NCBI GenBank assembly: GCA_037349105.1
Contig: JAYJMM010000117.1
Coordinates: 3,596,001 to 3,660,000 of the forward strand
DNA from: Limnomonas spitsbergensis
Taxonomy: Eukaryota > Chlorophyta > Chlorophyceae > Chlamydomonadales
Reading direction: 5' to 3'
Length of the DNA stretch: 64,000 nt
In this document: positions 23,601 through 46,714 of the stretch, piece by piece
How the letters are laid out: each line of letters starts with the position of its first letter
Position numbering within the stretch: the first letter of the stretch is position 1
The notes under the pieces: generated by a model
Told to the model about the DNA's origin: nothing
Databases searched by the model: none
The model's input: only the letters and a program-made list of their open reading frames with translations
Program-made: the position numbers and the translations under genes

Positions 23601-26600
23601 GTTAGATAGGCCCTGGCGACCTCGACACGACTGCAGAAAGCAAGAAGCAGATCGTGCTTCAGGGGGGATATGGGCATGGCTGCAGATAGCAAGGTGCAAG
23701 AGGGCTACTTGAGAAGGCTGATAGGGGCATGCACCGCTTTGTAAACTAAGCCCGGAAAGAAGGAAGAGATCAAGGGAAGCTGCTTCAGGCAGGCTCGGTA
23801 CGAATGCAGAGATCAAGGTGTAGGGGCCATTCCAGGGGGGACGTCAGAAGAATGAACAATGTTTAGAGTCAGCAAAAACCCATTCAAATGCAAAAATTCT
23901 GACTGGTAAACAAATTATTTTGGGTTCTGGTTCACGAGGCTACAGACTGTAAGGGGCCTAGCACAGGAACCCACACCAAGTCCAGAGACCCTGAGCGACG
24001 CCACGAGTTGCTGACTGGAGTGACTGTGGGAGGGAACATGGGAGCCGTCCACTGAAAAGCTAAAATAGCCGTGCCAAATGAAAAAGAAGCGTGAGGGGCA
24101 CACTCTGACACCTAGACAGCAGCACAAACCTACTCCAGTTGAACAGTATCAGCGCTCCATTCAAGTGGAGTAGGTTTGTGCTCCAGGCGTCGGGCCAGGC
24201 GTTGGGCCGATTGGGACCAAACCTAGACCGGCATATGTCCGATGGTCCGAGAAGCAGGGCTTGCTGCACCAGCTCCCACAACCGTAGGCCGCCATGTAAC
24301 TGAATTGTAACTGAAGGATACCCTACCATGGGTACTGGCCAAGACCCATAGGATTTTGCAGGAACTCCCATCCGCCTCCCTTACGCACAAAATACCACAC
24401 CAATTTGAAGTTTAAAATATATGTAGATACCGTAACCCGATAGGGTCCGCGCACCCCCTCAACCAAAATTTAAATTTTCGTCGCGCAGCCAAGTTTGAGC
24501 AAAGTTTACCCTGTTTTACGGTACTGACCGGATGGTGCAGTCTTCGCAGTCAGCACCGCGCATGAGCACCCCGCTGAGCACCTTTCCATCCAGGTTGGCG
24601 CCCTTGAAGTTACACTCCTGTTATACAAGGGAGACGGTGCGAAGAGAACAGGGATTCAAAAACAAACATTTGTAGGGATGACCTTGAAGCTGCACTCCCG
24701 TTAAAGAAGGGAGGCAGGGTGCGAGGAGACCAGGTAGGGTCAAAAACAAACATTTGCAGGGATGACCTTGAAGCTGCACTCCTATTACAAGGGCAACAAG
24801 AGGGCACATGGTGAAATCAGCACCCCGCTGAGCACCTTCCCATCCCTGTTATCAACTTTCAAGTTGCACTCCTTTTAGAAGGGTGACGGGTGCGAAGAGA
24901 ACAAGGATTCAAAAACAAACAGTTGAAGGGTCCCTTAGGGACAGGTCGGCTGAAGTGTATATAACCAGTACTGAAAAAATAAAATGTTGTTTTCCAGTCC
25001 ATTGAGAAGGGTGGAGGGGCCAGCGGGCGCAACAGAAGGCCAGGTTTGCATCCATGCAACGACACTGCTGTCAGACAGGAGACAAAAGGTGTGTTACGAG
25101 GTGAGCAGATTTTCCTCGTCCAGGTTGGCCCCTCTGTGGTGTATAACTGTCAACCAGGAGACCTACGAGCTAAGAAGGAGGACTAGGTGCGAAGAGAACG
25201 GAGATTTCAGAACTTCCAGTTTTTTCTAGTCTTATGAGAGAAGACGGCAGGTGCAAAAAAAGTCAGAAATTGTACCTGATGTGCATTTCGGTACTGAACA
25301 CACGGTGCGGCATGTGATCTTCATTTTGCTTTTGCCGTCAGCGAAGTCTCCACCTGGACCTATTAAAGTAACCCAACTGGACATCCACCGTTGCCTCCTC
25401 CATACCTCCTGGAGAAACGGCTATCCATCATTTTCCACTTTTGCCGCTGGCAAGCCTTCTCTTGACCCAACCTGCCCAGACGTCCACCGAGGCCTCCTCC
25501 ATGGTCCCCTAAAGGAATGGATTTCTATTAATTTGTACATGTGCCACTGGCACGCGCCCTTTCAACCCAACCTACCCGGACGTCCACCGTGGCCTCCTCC
25601 ATACCTCCTGGATGGGTGAAATGCAGCATCAGGACAAGGGTTCACGCACAAGGTTCAGGGTTGGCGGTAAAATAAGAGTTTAGTGCTGAATATGTCCAAG
25701 GAGTTCTGGACTTTTAGGCCTAAACCCTAGCAAGGGTTCATGTGCAAGGTGAAGAGCTTGAGTTCTTCTCCAGGCTTCCTCTTTTACCGTTTCTCCCCTA
25801 GCTCCTCTCCTCCCACATTCTCCTCACATGCTCGTTAGTGCACGTTCAAGCACTCCTCCCCGCTTCCCCTGCTTCTTAACCAGCTCCCCCCATTCTCTTG
25901 ACTTGCAGCCTGCAGCTCGCCATGAGTGTTTCTTGTAGCGGCTCGAGCTGCCGGGCTTGGCCGCCCGGCGTAGGCCATTTTGTAGCTAAAAGGTAGCTGA
26001 AGCATGCTTTAATAAGTAGTGACTCACAGCCTGCAACTCACCACTGCCAGCCTCCGCAGAGAACTTGGCTCTTGTTGAAGCAAACTGAAAACAGAGGGGC
26101 GCAAAAAAAGGACTTCAACACCCTTAGCAGCAGCGACAAGCTGAGGGCTGGAGTGGGGCATTCACTAATTCAGGGAGGTGAGCCTGGAGCGCTGTTTTTT
26201 ATAGGTGGCATGCGCATGACACGATCGCGCATTCCAGGCAGTGATCATGGAATACGGTATATACCAGGTTGCTGTTTTTCTCCATGCCTGCCAGGTCCCC
26301 GTGTCATCCAGTCCATGTCCAGCTCACAGTCCTTACACCATCTCAACTCTCCACTTGACACGCAGAGCACAGCAGGAGAAAAGGCCCAGCCAATGACGCA
26401 ATGCTGCCCAGTGATCCATGTCAAGCACAACCCTCCGTATAGTTGCATCGCACTTTATCGAAGGCCGCGATAGAGCAACGGTTCGGGTCCGAATTGTCTG
26501 GTGGGAGCAAAGCGTGCGCAGGTGAGGGTGCGTGAAGCAGCAGCGCAGCGGTAGCAGCAGCCGAAAATATGGTGTTTGCGATCTTGTGATGTGCTCCCTT

Positions 26601-26699
26601 ATTGTTGCTGGGAATGTGCGTTGTGGAGCGCTTCACTTTAGCTCCAACACACTGATTATGCATAGAGAGCTTCATTGTTTTCCTGTTATATAACTTCAA
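20687..26699 (-). CDS. Thylakoid-lumen pentapeptide-repeat protein, 6 exons
   Basis: Exons in transcript order: 26699-26454, 26084-26028, 24617-24529, 23422-23325, 21648-21606, 20849-20687. Phases agree and give 231 aa. Residues 1-63 look like a bipartite transit peptide: a basic N-terminus, then a hydrophobic stretch (ANTIFSAAATAALLL, about 41-55) and an AHA cleavage site before LLPPDN, without twin arginines, so Sec-type lumen import is inferred. The mature part (about 168 aa) carries A(D/N)LxG-type pentapeptides: FKGANLDG, RADLRGADF, NLYGSQLQGADLRGATF, GAHFEGALL. It ends with the CENPTL...ELGC block of plant lumenal TL15/TL17/TL20.3-like proteins. The molecular role of that family is unsettled. 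Met9 or Met13 are alternative starts. Four of its exon boundaries are copied into flanking tandem repeats. Confidence 0.9.
21320..21450 (-). mobile_element. Copy of dispersed SINE/MITE-like repeat
   Basis: Reverse complement matches the family signature seen elsewhere in the window: a TACAATTCAGYTACA-like start, CTGGTGCAGCA-like middle, GGTCAAGGTTTGGTCCC and GGCGGCCGCC-like end. Diverged, within intron 5 of the pentapeptide gene. Confidence 0.5.
22340..22475 (-). mobile_element. Copy of dispersed SINE/MITE-like repeat
   Basis: Reverse complement runs TACAATGCAGCTGCATCACGG, GCTTGGTGCAGCAAGCCCTG, GGTCAAGGTTAAGTCC and GTGGCCGCCCAGTGG, in the same order as the copies at 24180, 45710, 47050 and 60362. 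Within intron 4 of the pentapeptide gene. Confidence 0.6.
22705..23324 (-). repeat. Six 101-bp tandem units each carrying the exon 4 tail and an intact donor (pentapeptide gene)
   Basis: Units spaced exactly 101 bp (about 22713, 22814, 22915, 23016, 23117, 23218) with the authentic boundary at 23319. Each contains, on the minus strand, a near copy of the last 27 nt of exon 4 and an unchanged AAGGAGCAG|GTGAGTAGG. Seven equivalent 5' splice sites therefore stand in a row. Units differ at only a few positions (TTTAAG, TTCAAG, TTGCAG), so the array is recent or homogenised. Confidence 0.95.
23423..23850 (-). repeat. Tandem copies of pentapeptide exon 4 acceptor and head
   Basis: The acceptor TGCAG|CCGGGCCGAGG (minus strand) recurs as TGTGCAG|GCGTGTTGAGG near 23527 and TGCAG|TCGTGTCGAGGTCG near 23630, with weaker copies near 23680 and 23800. 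The following plus-strand spacer GCAACAAGCAAGAGGGCTA is shared. Exon 4 thus has copied boundaries on both sides. Confidence 0.85.
24180..24315 (-). mobile_element. Copy of dispersed SINE/MITE-like repeat
   Basis: Reverse complement: TTACAATTCAGTTACATGG, GCTGGTGCAGCAAGCCCTGC, GGTCTAGGTTTGGTCCCAAT, then CGGCCCA. One of the better preserved copies; in intron 3 of the pentapeptide gene. Confidence 0.65.
24618..25150 (-). repeat. Tandem copies of pentapeptide exon 3 acceptor and head
   Basis: The exon 3 start (minus strand CAG|GAGTGTAACTTCAAGG) recurs near 24685, 24769 and 24858 at 81-89 bp spacing. The copy at about 24818-24870 includes a longer piece of the exon. A more diverged piece near 25115-25150 reads GGGGCCAACCTGGACGAGG against the exon's GGCGCCAACCTGGATGG. 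Shared spacer: GATTCAAAAACAAACA. Confidence 0.85.
25360..25615. repeat. Tandem ~105-bp repeat in pentapeptide intron 2
   Basis: About two and a half copies of a unit containing CCAACCTACCCGGACGTCC, ACCGTGGCCTCCTCCATACC and TCCTGGA. On the minus strand two of the copies contain CAGGAG|GTATGG, which looks like a donor, but no exon with family likeness precedes it. Function unclear. Confidence 0.6.
25902..25940 (-). repeat. Copy of pentapeptide exon 2 tail and donor
   Basis: Minus strand GGCGAGCTGCAGGCT|GCAAGTC matches the authentic exon 2 end GGTGAGTTGCAGGCT|GTGAGTC at 26028, about 125 bp further along the transcript. The copy has GC in place of GT at the donor. Confidence 0.65.
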
Positions 26700-26959
26700 T
26701 GACTATCTTGGTACTAAATCGCGATCCTTTGCGCAGGAAGTATGGATTGAGCAGCGTGTGGTTCAGGCGAGTCGGGCTAGGCTCAAATCGGTTATATATT
26801 GCTGAAATGCCGTTTCTGTTTTTTGTAGATGACCAGTCTGATGTAGAGTAACAGTCTTCAGATCACGGATGCAATAAACAAAGTTTCCAGATATCTGAAG
26901 GATACTGCCTTCCCCTCCTGCTCCATGGCTCTGGCGACAGGGGAGGATGATTGGTAGTT

Positions 26960-27020
26960 TGGTCAATGACGTTACACCTCTGGGCCCTGCTAAAAAAGGC
27001 TCGGCTGCGAGGGCGCTTAA
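26960..27020 (-). mobile_element. Non-LTR retrotransposon 3' tail fragment
   Basis: Minus strand reads CGCAGCCGAGCC, TTTTTTAGCAGGGCCCAGAGG, TGTAACGTCATTGAC, the terminal motif of the LINE fragments at 42308 and 43421. Confidence 0.7.
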
Positions 27021-27649
27021 CATATGGTAATAGGTAATTTGGTATGGGGGACTGAGGTTTTGCAATGGTGCCCGCCTGTGTTCAGCACACTGGAATTCTG
27101 AAATGTTGCACCTTTGGGCCAGGTTGAGAAGGTTTGGCTGTGCAGCCGCCAGACAGTCTGTCTGGGAAGAGGCAAGGGAAGTATGCCGCCAATAGCTAGC
27201 AGGGAAGCGCTTTCAGACGAAAAGACTGCACACTGCGGTAAATACCACCCGGGCTGTTGTGGTAGGTTGTAAGCTGCTGCACAATGCGATCCTCATCTTA
27301 TAGTGTTTTGAGTATTCCACCGATAATGAAATGTTAAAATCCAGTTCTCTGTTGCATAGGGCGCCAGTGAGATAAAAAGCTTGTCACACCAAGCTTCGCT
27401 TGCAACTTGGTTCGCTCCGCGGCCAAATCTACAAGACATCCACAGGTGGACATCCTTCACTGAAGAACTGACCACTGGTGAATCAAAACTCGGTTCAGAA
27501 CAGGATAACAAGATCTTCTGGGCTGCAGCAGCTCCTGCTCCAAGCCACTTGCGCAAGAAAAGCAACCGATGCTTTCACAAGAAACTATTATAACTCCCTA
27601 CTCTGCCTAACCAATCACACCCAGTGGCCACCCAGACAGCCATACTCCT

Positions 27650-27702
27650 CGTAGCCGAGCCTTTTGAGCAGGGCCCAGAGGTGTATCGTCATTGACCCCT
27701 TG
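27650..27702 (+). mobile_element. Non-LTR retrotransposon 3' tail fragment
   Basis: Plus strand reads GTAGCCGAGCC, TTTTGAGCAGGGCCCAGAGG, TGTATCGTCATTGAC. Same terminal motif, extreme 5' truncation. Confidence 0.7.
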
Positions 27703-28166
27703 CACCCGGCCCAATGCCTTCATTACCGGCAGGCTACGGTACAACCTTACTCTGTGTACCCCTGTTCCAGTCACCCATCGCCTGCATTGCCAGCAAGCCT
27801 GGCCTCCAGCCTCCACCTGCATGACCATCTCCGCACCAGGGCAGCTCTGCGGCCTGAGTGACCAGCGGCGACGCTCCGCCCTTGGGAGACAAGCGTGTTG
27901 CCCACCCTTATCCACCTACACCCCTGCTGCAGCCGTGGCTGTGATCCATTCATCCATGGTCCATCCAGCTCCACATACTAGACTCCACATGCCGGAAGCT
28001 AACAAGCCTCTGGGCATGAAAACCAGCTTCAAGAAAATCTGCCACAAGTTTCCATCTTGGGCCTGGACTCAAGCCCTAAGCCTTCTCCTCCCCTCAAAAA
28101 CAACCTGCATGGCACCTTCTATGCTTCCTCCACACCAGGTCCGATCCTCTTCCCATCCGTTTCCGT

Positions 28167-41192
<13,026 letters not shown>

Positions 41193-41727
41193 CTCAGGTG
41201 CTGCCACCTTTTGCGATGACTTAATCTGAACTATGCAGTATTTTCTTAATGATGAGGTAGGCGCTGGAATATTTTTTAGCCGCAGCCACTCGCTGAGGCC
41301 GTACAGTCGAAACGTTGCAGCGTGGCTTGAGTAACCACTGCCACTGGTATCTTCCAGCACATTCCATCCCCCTCGGTACTCACTTGGTGCTGCCCCTATG
41401 TCCCTGCAAATCAGCATCACCTTATGGACATTCTTCGTCATACCGATCTAAGACGATCACAACTCAGTTTGCCTCCTATCACAAGTTTGAGCTTCATGTT
41501 TATATTCTATGTTAGGAGTGTCCTGCATCTGCATTCGTGTATGACATGAACTAGTCAGCTTTTGCAACAAATCCCTCAACATAGCTACTGTGATTCCGGA
41601 ATTCTGGTTGATGCTGGCATGCTGCATGCTACAGAATCGGTTTATGGGACATGCAAACTTCCTCAAGCATTAGCTATGCACTGCACAGGTGGTCCTGCCA
41701 CTGAACACAAGTCTGCGGCCACCTATC

Positions 41728-42308
41728 GCACCTGGTTTCAGCCTACGGCGGGCGCCGTGCTGGCGCAGGCCAGGGGCCGTACCAGCCAAAGGCAGCGTGC
41801 TTGCGTGCGCACGAACTTAAGGCTGCTGCTTGGCGCCGTCAGCACGGCTGACACCAGAGGACGGCGCAGCGGTCAGCAGCGTGACAGGCGGTGCTGCCAG
41901 CGATGTTGGGCTAGGGCCAACGGCGAGCATGTGGAGGATGCGTTGCATTCATGCTTTCAATGCCCCAGCGTGCTGGATCAACTTAAGGAGCGAAGATGGG
42001 CAGGACCTCCAAACGGTGCTAGAGACTTCTTTCAGTTGTACTGGGGCAGGCTTGGGTGGGATACCTTGGCTTTTGTGGGAGCATGGTAGATATCGTTGAG
42101 GCGTACACGTTTGTCAGATGCTGGCACTTCCTTTTGTCTTTTCCAGCCATTTGTCAATTATTTTGTCTGTCCCTTCACCTTATTTCCCTTTTTCTCATTT
42201 TTTCCCTGTCCCCCTGGTGTTTGTTTCGTTCTGTCCTCCCGACCCTTTAGTTATGCGCCCACGCGGCCGAGCCTTTTTGAGCAGGGCAGGTGTAACGTCA
42301 TTGACAGG
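41728..42308 (+). mobile_element. 5'-truncated non-LTR retrotransposon 3' end (zinc-knuckle remnant)
   Basis: The translated remnant carries RLLLGAVSTADTRGRRS and CCQRCWARANGEHVEDALH + SCFQCPSV, a CxxC...H...C arrangement like the zinc-binding C-terminus found after the reverse transcriptase of many LINEs (zf-RVT type). It is followed by stop, a T-rich 3' UTR and the terminal motif CCGAGCCTTTTTGAGCAGGG...AACGTCATTGAC. The second copy at 42850-43421 shares both protein and tail, which supports a transposon. No reverse transcriptase domain remains. Confidence 0.75.
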
Positions 42309-42849
42309 TGACGTTGATGTCAAAGATGCCCCCCCCTAGCCGACTAAATGTAAAGCAATCCCAGATTTACTTCACTACTGCACACCAATGTCAGCCCAAT
42401 CCAAGCCAATATTTTGCAGAGGTCGCATGTTAGGCACTTCCTTATCTTCTTGGCTGAGGGCAGAACCATATTTTGATTATTTTAGGGGCTTCAGCTAATA
42501 TTCCCGTAATATTCCGCTACATCACAGCTTCTGGCCAGGCGTCTGGGTGCAGGAAGTCTATCTGCCTGGAACACCATAGGCCAGCCAAGGTTACGGCCAT
42601 ATCTGGCCCAGGTACAGCCACATGGAGACAACACAAGAGGTACCAGTTTGGCGAGCACATAAATGAACACTGGCGGCCAGTCACCTGCAAATCCGGCCGG
42701 CTAGGCTGCCAAACAATGATCAGAAGACATGCACCTATCTTGTTCCGACAGATTACTTATACTCCTCTTCTTACACTGGACCATTTTTTCTGTGTTCGCT
42801 GCTTCAACAAGGGCACATTTTTGATGCTCCCTTACATGAAGTAGGCAGT

Positions 42850-43421
42850 CTCTGTGTGAGGCAGCTAGGAGCCGCACCAGCAATAGGGCGTGCGCTCGTG
42901 TGTAAAGCTGCGGCTCGGTGCGGTTAGCACGGCTGTCACGAGAGGACGGCGGAGCAGTCAACAGCGTGCGACACGCTGCAGTCAGCGTTGTTGGGCATGG
43001 GGAGATGGCGAGCATGTGGAGGATGCACTGCATGTCTGCTTCCGGTTACCTAGCGTGAAGGAAAGGCTTAGGTGGAGAGGTTGGACAGGCCCCCCAGAGT
43101 GCGCCACACACATTCGATAGTTGAATCGGAGCAGGTTCGGCTGGGAGGCTCTTACTTTTGTTGAGGACGTGGTAGGCATTGTGGAGGCCTAGTTTGTTAC
43201 TTTTCTTTGCCTTCTTGGGGCTTAGGCTTAAGAGGGGCAGGGATACTTCGGGCTGCCTTTTCCTTTTGGGGGGGGGGGGGGCATTTATTTATCTTTTGTG
43301 TTCTTCTCCTTCTTTCCCTCTTACCGTAAGTTCCCTTTCTTTTCTCCTAACGAGAGAGTCAGGCGCCTTCGCGACCAAGCCTTTTTAAGCAGGGCCCCAG
43401 AGGTGTAATATCATTGACATG
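42850..43421 (+). mobile_element. Second 5'-truncated copy of the same non-LTR retrotransposon
   Basis: Translated remnant KLRLGAVSTAVTRGRRSSQQ and CSQRCWAWGDGEHVEDALH parallels the copy at 41728, with stop, T-rich tail and the terminal CCAAGCCTTTTTAAGCAGGG...ATATCATTGAC. Same orientation about 1.1 kb away: two independent insertions or a local duplication. Confidence 0.75.
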
Positions 43422-44399
43422 AAGTACAGCTCTTGTTGTCTTGTGAAGTATCAGGCAGCGTATACTTAGAGTTGAAATGTCTGTGCGCTAGGAAACTCCT
43501 TTCATCAGAGCCGTCCACGATGACGTGGTTGTCTCCACCTGGGCATTTGCTCTTCATAGGCGGTGTTCAAATGCTTCACAAACCGGAATTGATATTAGGT
43601 TTGGCCGTAATCTGCAGCCAAGTCATAAAAATATTATTTACTTTCGTTGAAATAATGGGCTTCCATGAGTTTTCGGAGAAGTCCTTTATGGCAACAAAAT
43701 GCACTCGACATGTCAACTCCAGGTCATAAAGGATCCAACACTGCAGATCCCTCCAAGTCTCCGAGCCAGGCAGGCGACGCAACCGTAGCAACAGAAAAGA
43801 TCACACATATTGAAATATTTACTACTGGTACTGATAAGCCAAGCATGACGGGATATGTTACTGCAGTGAAGAGCCTCATTCCAATGAAACAGTCCACAAC
43901 CATAGCAAGAGTGCGCAGCTGCAGGACACTCCAGTAGGGCCACACGGGGGACTCCAAAGGTGAAATCCCATTTCCACAGCCAGCATTCAAACTTGTCCAG
44001 TCCATGGGGCATCAAGATACAGATAGGACCTATATTCTTGATCCCCAAATCTACCATGTTTCAGGTTTCATTGATATTGCATATTTTGCTCAGGGGCTTT
44101 TACCATCCTGCATTTGGAAGATCTGCAAATTGCCACAAAATAAATTGCAACTGGAATCCAAGCTTATGCCTTGCTACCTGCGCCACTGGCTACATGTCTG
44201 TCAAGGTTCGGTCCCCATCGGCCCAGTGGTGGCCGCCGACACTAAAATAAACACAGAAGCCTAGGACGCCAAAAAGGTCTCTAGGAGGTCCCATGCATTT
44301 CTTTGGAGGCGCCCTAAGGATTGCATACAACAAGAAATACTGAGGGCCACGAGCAGGCAGGCGGCTGTGTTATTTTAGTGCGCATGCAAGGACCACATT

Positions 44400-44720
44400 A
44401 ATGGGCCCGTCCGTTGGCTACCACGGTTTAGGGTTTAGGAGCCACACTTGCACAGCAGGTGGGGCATGGTTAGGATTCGGAGCCACGAATACCCATCAGG
44501 TTGGTCATGGTTTAGGGTTTAGGAGCCACACATGCGCATCAGGTAGGTCATTATTTAGGGTTCAGGAGCCACAACTGCACAGCAGGTAGGTTATAGTTGA
44601 GGGTTTAAGAGCCACGACTGTGCAGCAGGTAGGTCATAATTTAGGGTTTAGGAGACACAACTGCACAACAGGTAGGTTGTGGTTGAGGGTTTAGGAGCCA
44701 CAAATGCGCAGCAGGTAAAT
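44400..44720. repeat. 43-44 bp tandem repeat, intergenic
   Basis: About seven copies of TTTAGGGTTTAGGAGCCACA + CNTGCGCAGCAGGTAGGTCAT. The GGGTTTA strings resemble plant telomere repeat but are embedded in the longer unit. Confidence 0.85.
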
Positions 44721-44819
44721 AATTCATTGCATAAATCCTAATGAACCTCTACGATGCTGAAATGATAGTAGTTTTTATGTGGGACTACGGTATTGTAGTA
44801 AAAATCCGGTACACAATAT

Positions 44820-45420
44820 TTTATTTTTCTTCTTTTAACAAATTTGTTTTCTATCATTTGTAAAAGGAAAATTGTTAAAAGTCTGCGCAGATCTGCAAAA
44901 AAAATGTGAAGGGGTGCTTAAGCGCAAACGACAAGTACAATGTACAGCCCTGGTGTACAGTCTTAGGGTTGAGATGAGGGATATTTCAAATTTATACTTG
45001 AAATTTGAAATCAACATTTCTTACCATACTGCGTATTTGCGTCCACGCAAAATTAATCCATACCATACTGCGTATTTGCGTCCACGCAAAATTAATTATA
45101 TAGCGGGGGTCACGGACTGCTTGCGCGCAAGAAATAATTCGAGCACTTTGCACCGTAATTTGGCGGTCTGGGACTAAACATTCGCTGGCCCGCTCGCGTG
45201 CCTCTACCTGTGCGGCAAGTGTGGTAGGGGGTCCCTAGGGCCTCCAAGCAAAGCGTGTTCCGGTTAAGAACTTCCTAGGCCTCAAATGATGGCTTTTATT
45301 TTTATTTTATTTTGCTGACCCTGCGTTATCCAAAATAAACTGCGCAGATCTAAAATTTATGACTTGTCGAGGGGTGCGCAAATACAAACGACAAGTACCG
45401 GTACCATGAAGCAGGTTTTT
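44820..45420 (+). mobile_element. Inverted-pair element, left copy (part 1)
   Basis: Shares, in order, GGGGTGCTTAAGCGCAAACG, GGGATATTTCAAATTTA, TTTGCGTCCACGCAAAATTA, CTGCTTGCGCGC, GTGCGGCAAGTGTGGTAGGG, AAGCAAAGCGTGTTCCGG and TCGAGGGGTGCGC with the reverse complement of 48840-49560. An internal 35-bp block is duplicated (about 45022 and 45061). Non-coding; class unknown. Confidence 0.8.
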
Positions 45421-45709
45421 GGAAATCAGGTTTATGAAAATTATAGCCTTGACCTATTGCGCTCAAAGCTATTCATGGTGCAAGCAACGGCATTGCGAGC
45501 GGGGCAGGACGCTGGGTCGCTGGCTGAGCTGCCTTGTCAAGCTGCCCTTGCCAAGGCCGTGAAGCTGTTAGTCTTTAAATTCGCATTGCAGTAAAAATAA
45601 TTTTTTGGTTTGAAGTATGGCTGTCTGATGGCGCTGACCAGAACAAAACATGGTCAGGGAGCAAACATTGCGGAAGGTGAGGAAATCATTATTTTTGCCT
45701 GATTCTGTT

Positions 45710-45852
45710 TGTGTACCTCAGCTACAATTCAGCCACCCAGGTGCCCTGGTGAAGCATCTCCTGCTGCTTGGGCTGCCTGCCATAGGCCGGTCAACGTTTC
45801 TAACCCATGGTTCCTTTACGATGGCTGCCAGAGGCCAGTCAAAGATGTTATA
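45710..45852 (+). mobile_element. Copy of dispersed SINE/MITE-like repeat
   Basis: Reads CAGCTACAATTCAGCCACCC, GGTGAAGCATCTCCTGCTGC, TTGGGCTGCCTGCCATAGGC, CGGTCAACGTTTCTAACCC and ends AGTCAAAGATGTTA, matching the copy at 60362 end to end. It lies in the roughly 0.7-kb insertion that splits the left inverted element. Confidence 0.7.
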
Positions 45853-46114
45853 GTACTCACTCATAACACGTTTGACGCCTACTGTACACATGAGGACTTA
45901 TATGCTGCAGAAAATATGATGAAATTACCATGAAATTACTTACGAGGAGCTCTTGGCTCTCGCTTATCTGCCCGTTCAAATGTCCCTTATCGTGTTGATA
46001 CAAACCCGTACGAAAGCAACACCCTTCTTGAGGCAGCAACAGAGCAGCGCTAGGAGCTGTAGCACACACTCAAATTAAATCCTTTTGCCTTTTCTTTGTT
46101 TTACCGGGTCAGGA

Positions 46115-46260
46115 AGAACATCGAAGGGATAGAAGAACTGGTAAGACCCCATCCTCCAACCTGAAATTCTTTTGGGTCTTGGAGGCGGGGGGGGTCAGAC
46201 AAAATAGTAAATTCGTATTTATTCTAGGATGTGGCTGAGGATGTGGGGCATATGGAATTT
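46115..46260 (+). mobile_element. Inverted-pair element, left copy (part 2)
   Basis: AAGACCCCATCCTCCAACCT, GGGTCTTGGAGGCGGGGGGG and GTCAGACAAAATAGTAAATT + CGTATTTATTCTAGGATGTGG match the reverse complement of 48855-48970. In the right copy this part directly follows part 1, so the left copy carries an insertion (about 45420-46115). Confidence 0.8.
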
Positions 46261-46714
46261 CTTCAAACAACCTTTTGGGGGGGAGGGTCCTTGCGCGTTG
46301 ATTATGATGTATTTCTGCCATTTTAAGGTGCACTGGTGGTCCCCCAGGAGATAGTGATGCCCATGCCGGGAGGCCATCTTCTTAGACTGGCGCACATTAA
46401 AAATCGCAACTTATGATTGCAAGTCACATAACTTCTGTGCATTCAGATACTCAACCTTTGGCCCACATCCTCCTCCCGATCGGCCAGGCATGGAGCTCGC
46501 ACTGGTGGAACTAGACAAGTGTGATGCCAAACCCTTCGTCGTACATTAGATCTTAGAGCTGTTTGTTGTCACAAACGGGGCGGGTGATCAGCAAGGCAGC
46601 AATGTCGACAGGAGCAGAGAGTAGGACAGTACTGAACTTTCGCCGAAACAGCTGAGTCATGGATACTTGAGTAATCTGCTTTAACGGAGAGGCATCGAGC
46701 GTCGCTAATTCGCT

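Larger units (their letters stand above)
26700..28166. other. Intergenic between pentapeptide gene start and Ca2+-ATPase stop
   Basis: Holds retrotransposon tail fragments (26960-27020 minus; 27650-27702 plus; a diverged one near 27095-27150) and otherwise unique sequence. The promoter of the pentapeptide gene must lie in its left part, but I recognise no element. No conserved ORF. Confidence 0.5.
41193..46714. other. Intergenic between divergent Ca2+-ATPase and GT47 genes
   Basis: About 5.5 kb holding both promoters and many mobile-element remnants (listed separately). The Ca2+-ATPase frame is open upstream to 41441, which may be 5' UTR. Segments 42310-42840 and 43430-44180 show no recognisable coding or repeat content. 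An ORF at 45364-45594 matches nothing I know and lies inside an element insertion. Confidence 0.5.

Noticed and set aside
24859..25065. Small minus-strand ORFs as extra pentapeptide exons
   Set aside because: They are diverged copies of exon 3 in tandem repeats; including them would break the phase of the six-exon model.
41562..42099. 175-codon ORF as a host gene
   Set aside because: The conserved part is shared with a second copy at 42850 and ends in the LINE tail, so it is a transposon remnant.
45364..45594. 76-codon ORF MKQVFGNQ-like inside the left inverted element
   Set aside because: No recognisable domain, absent from the right copy of the element, and short; not supported as a gene.
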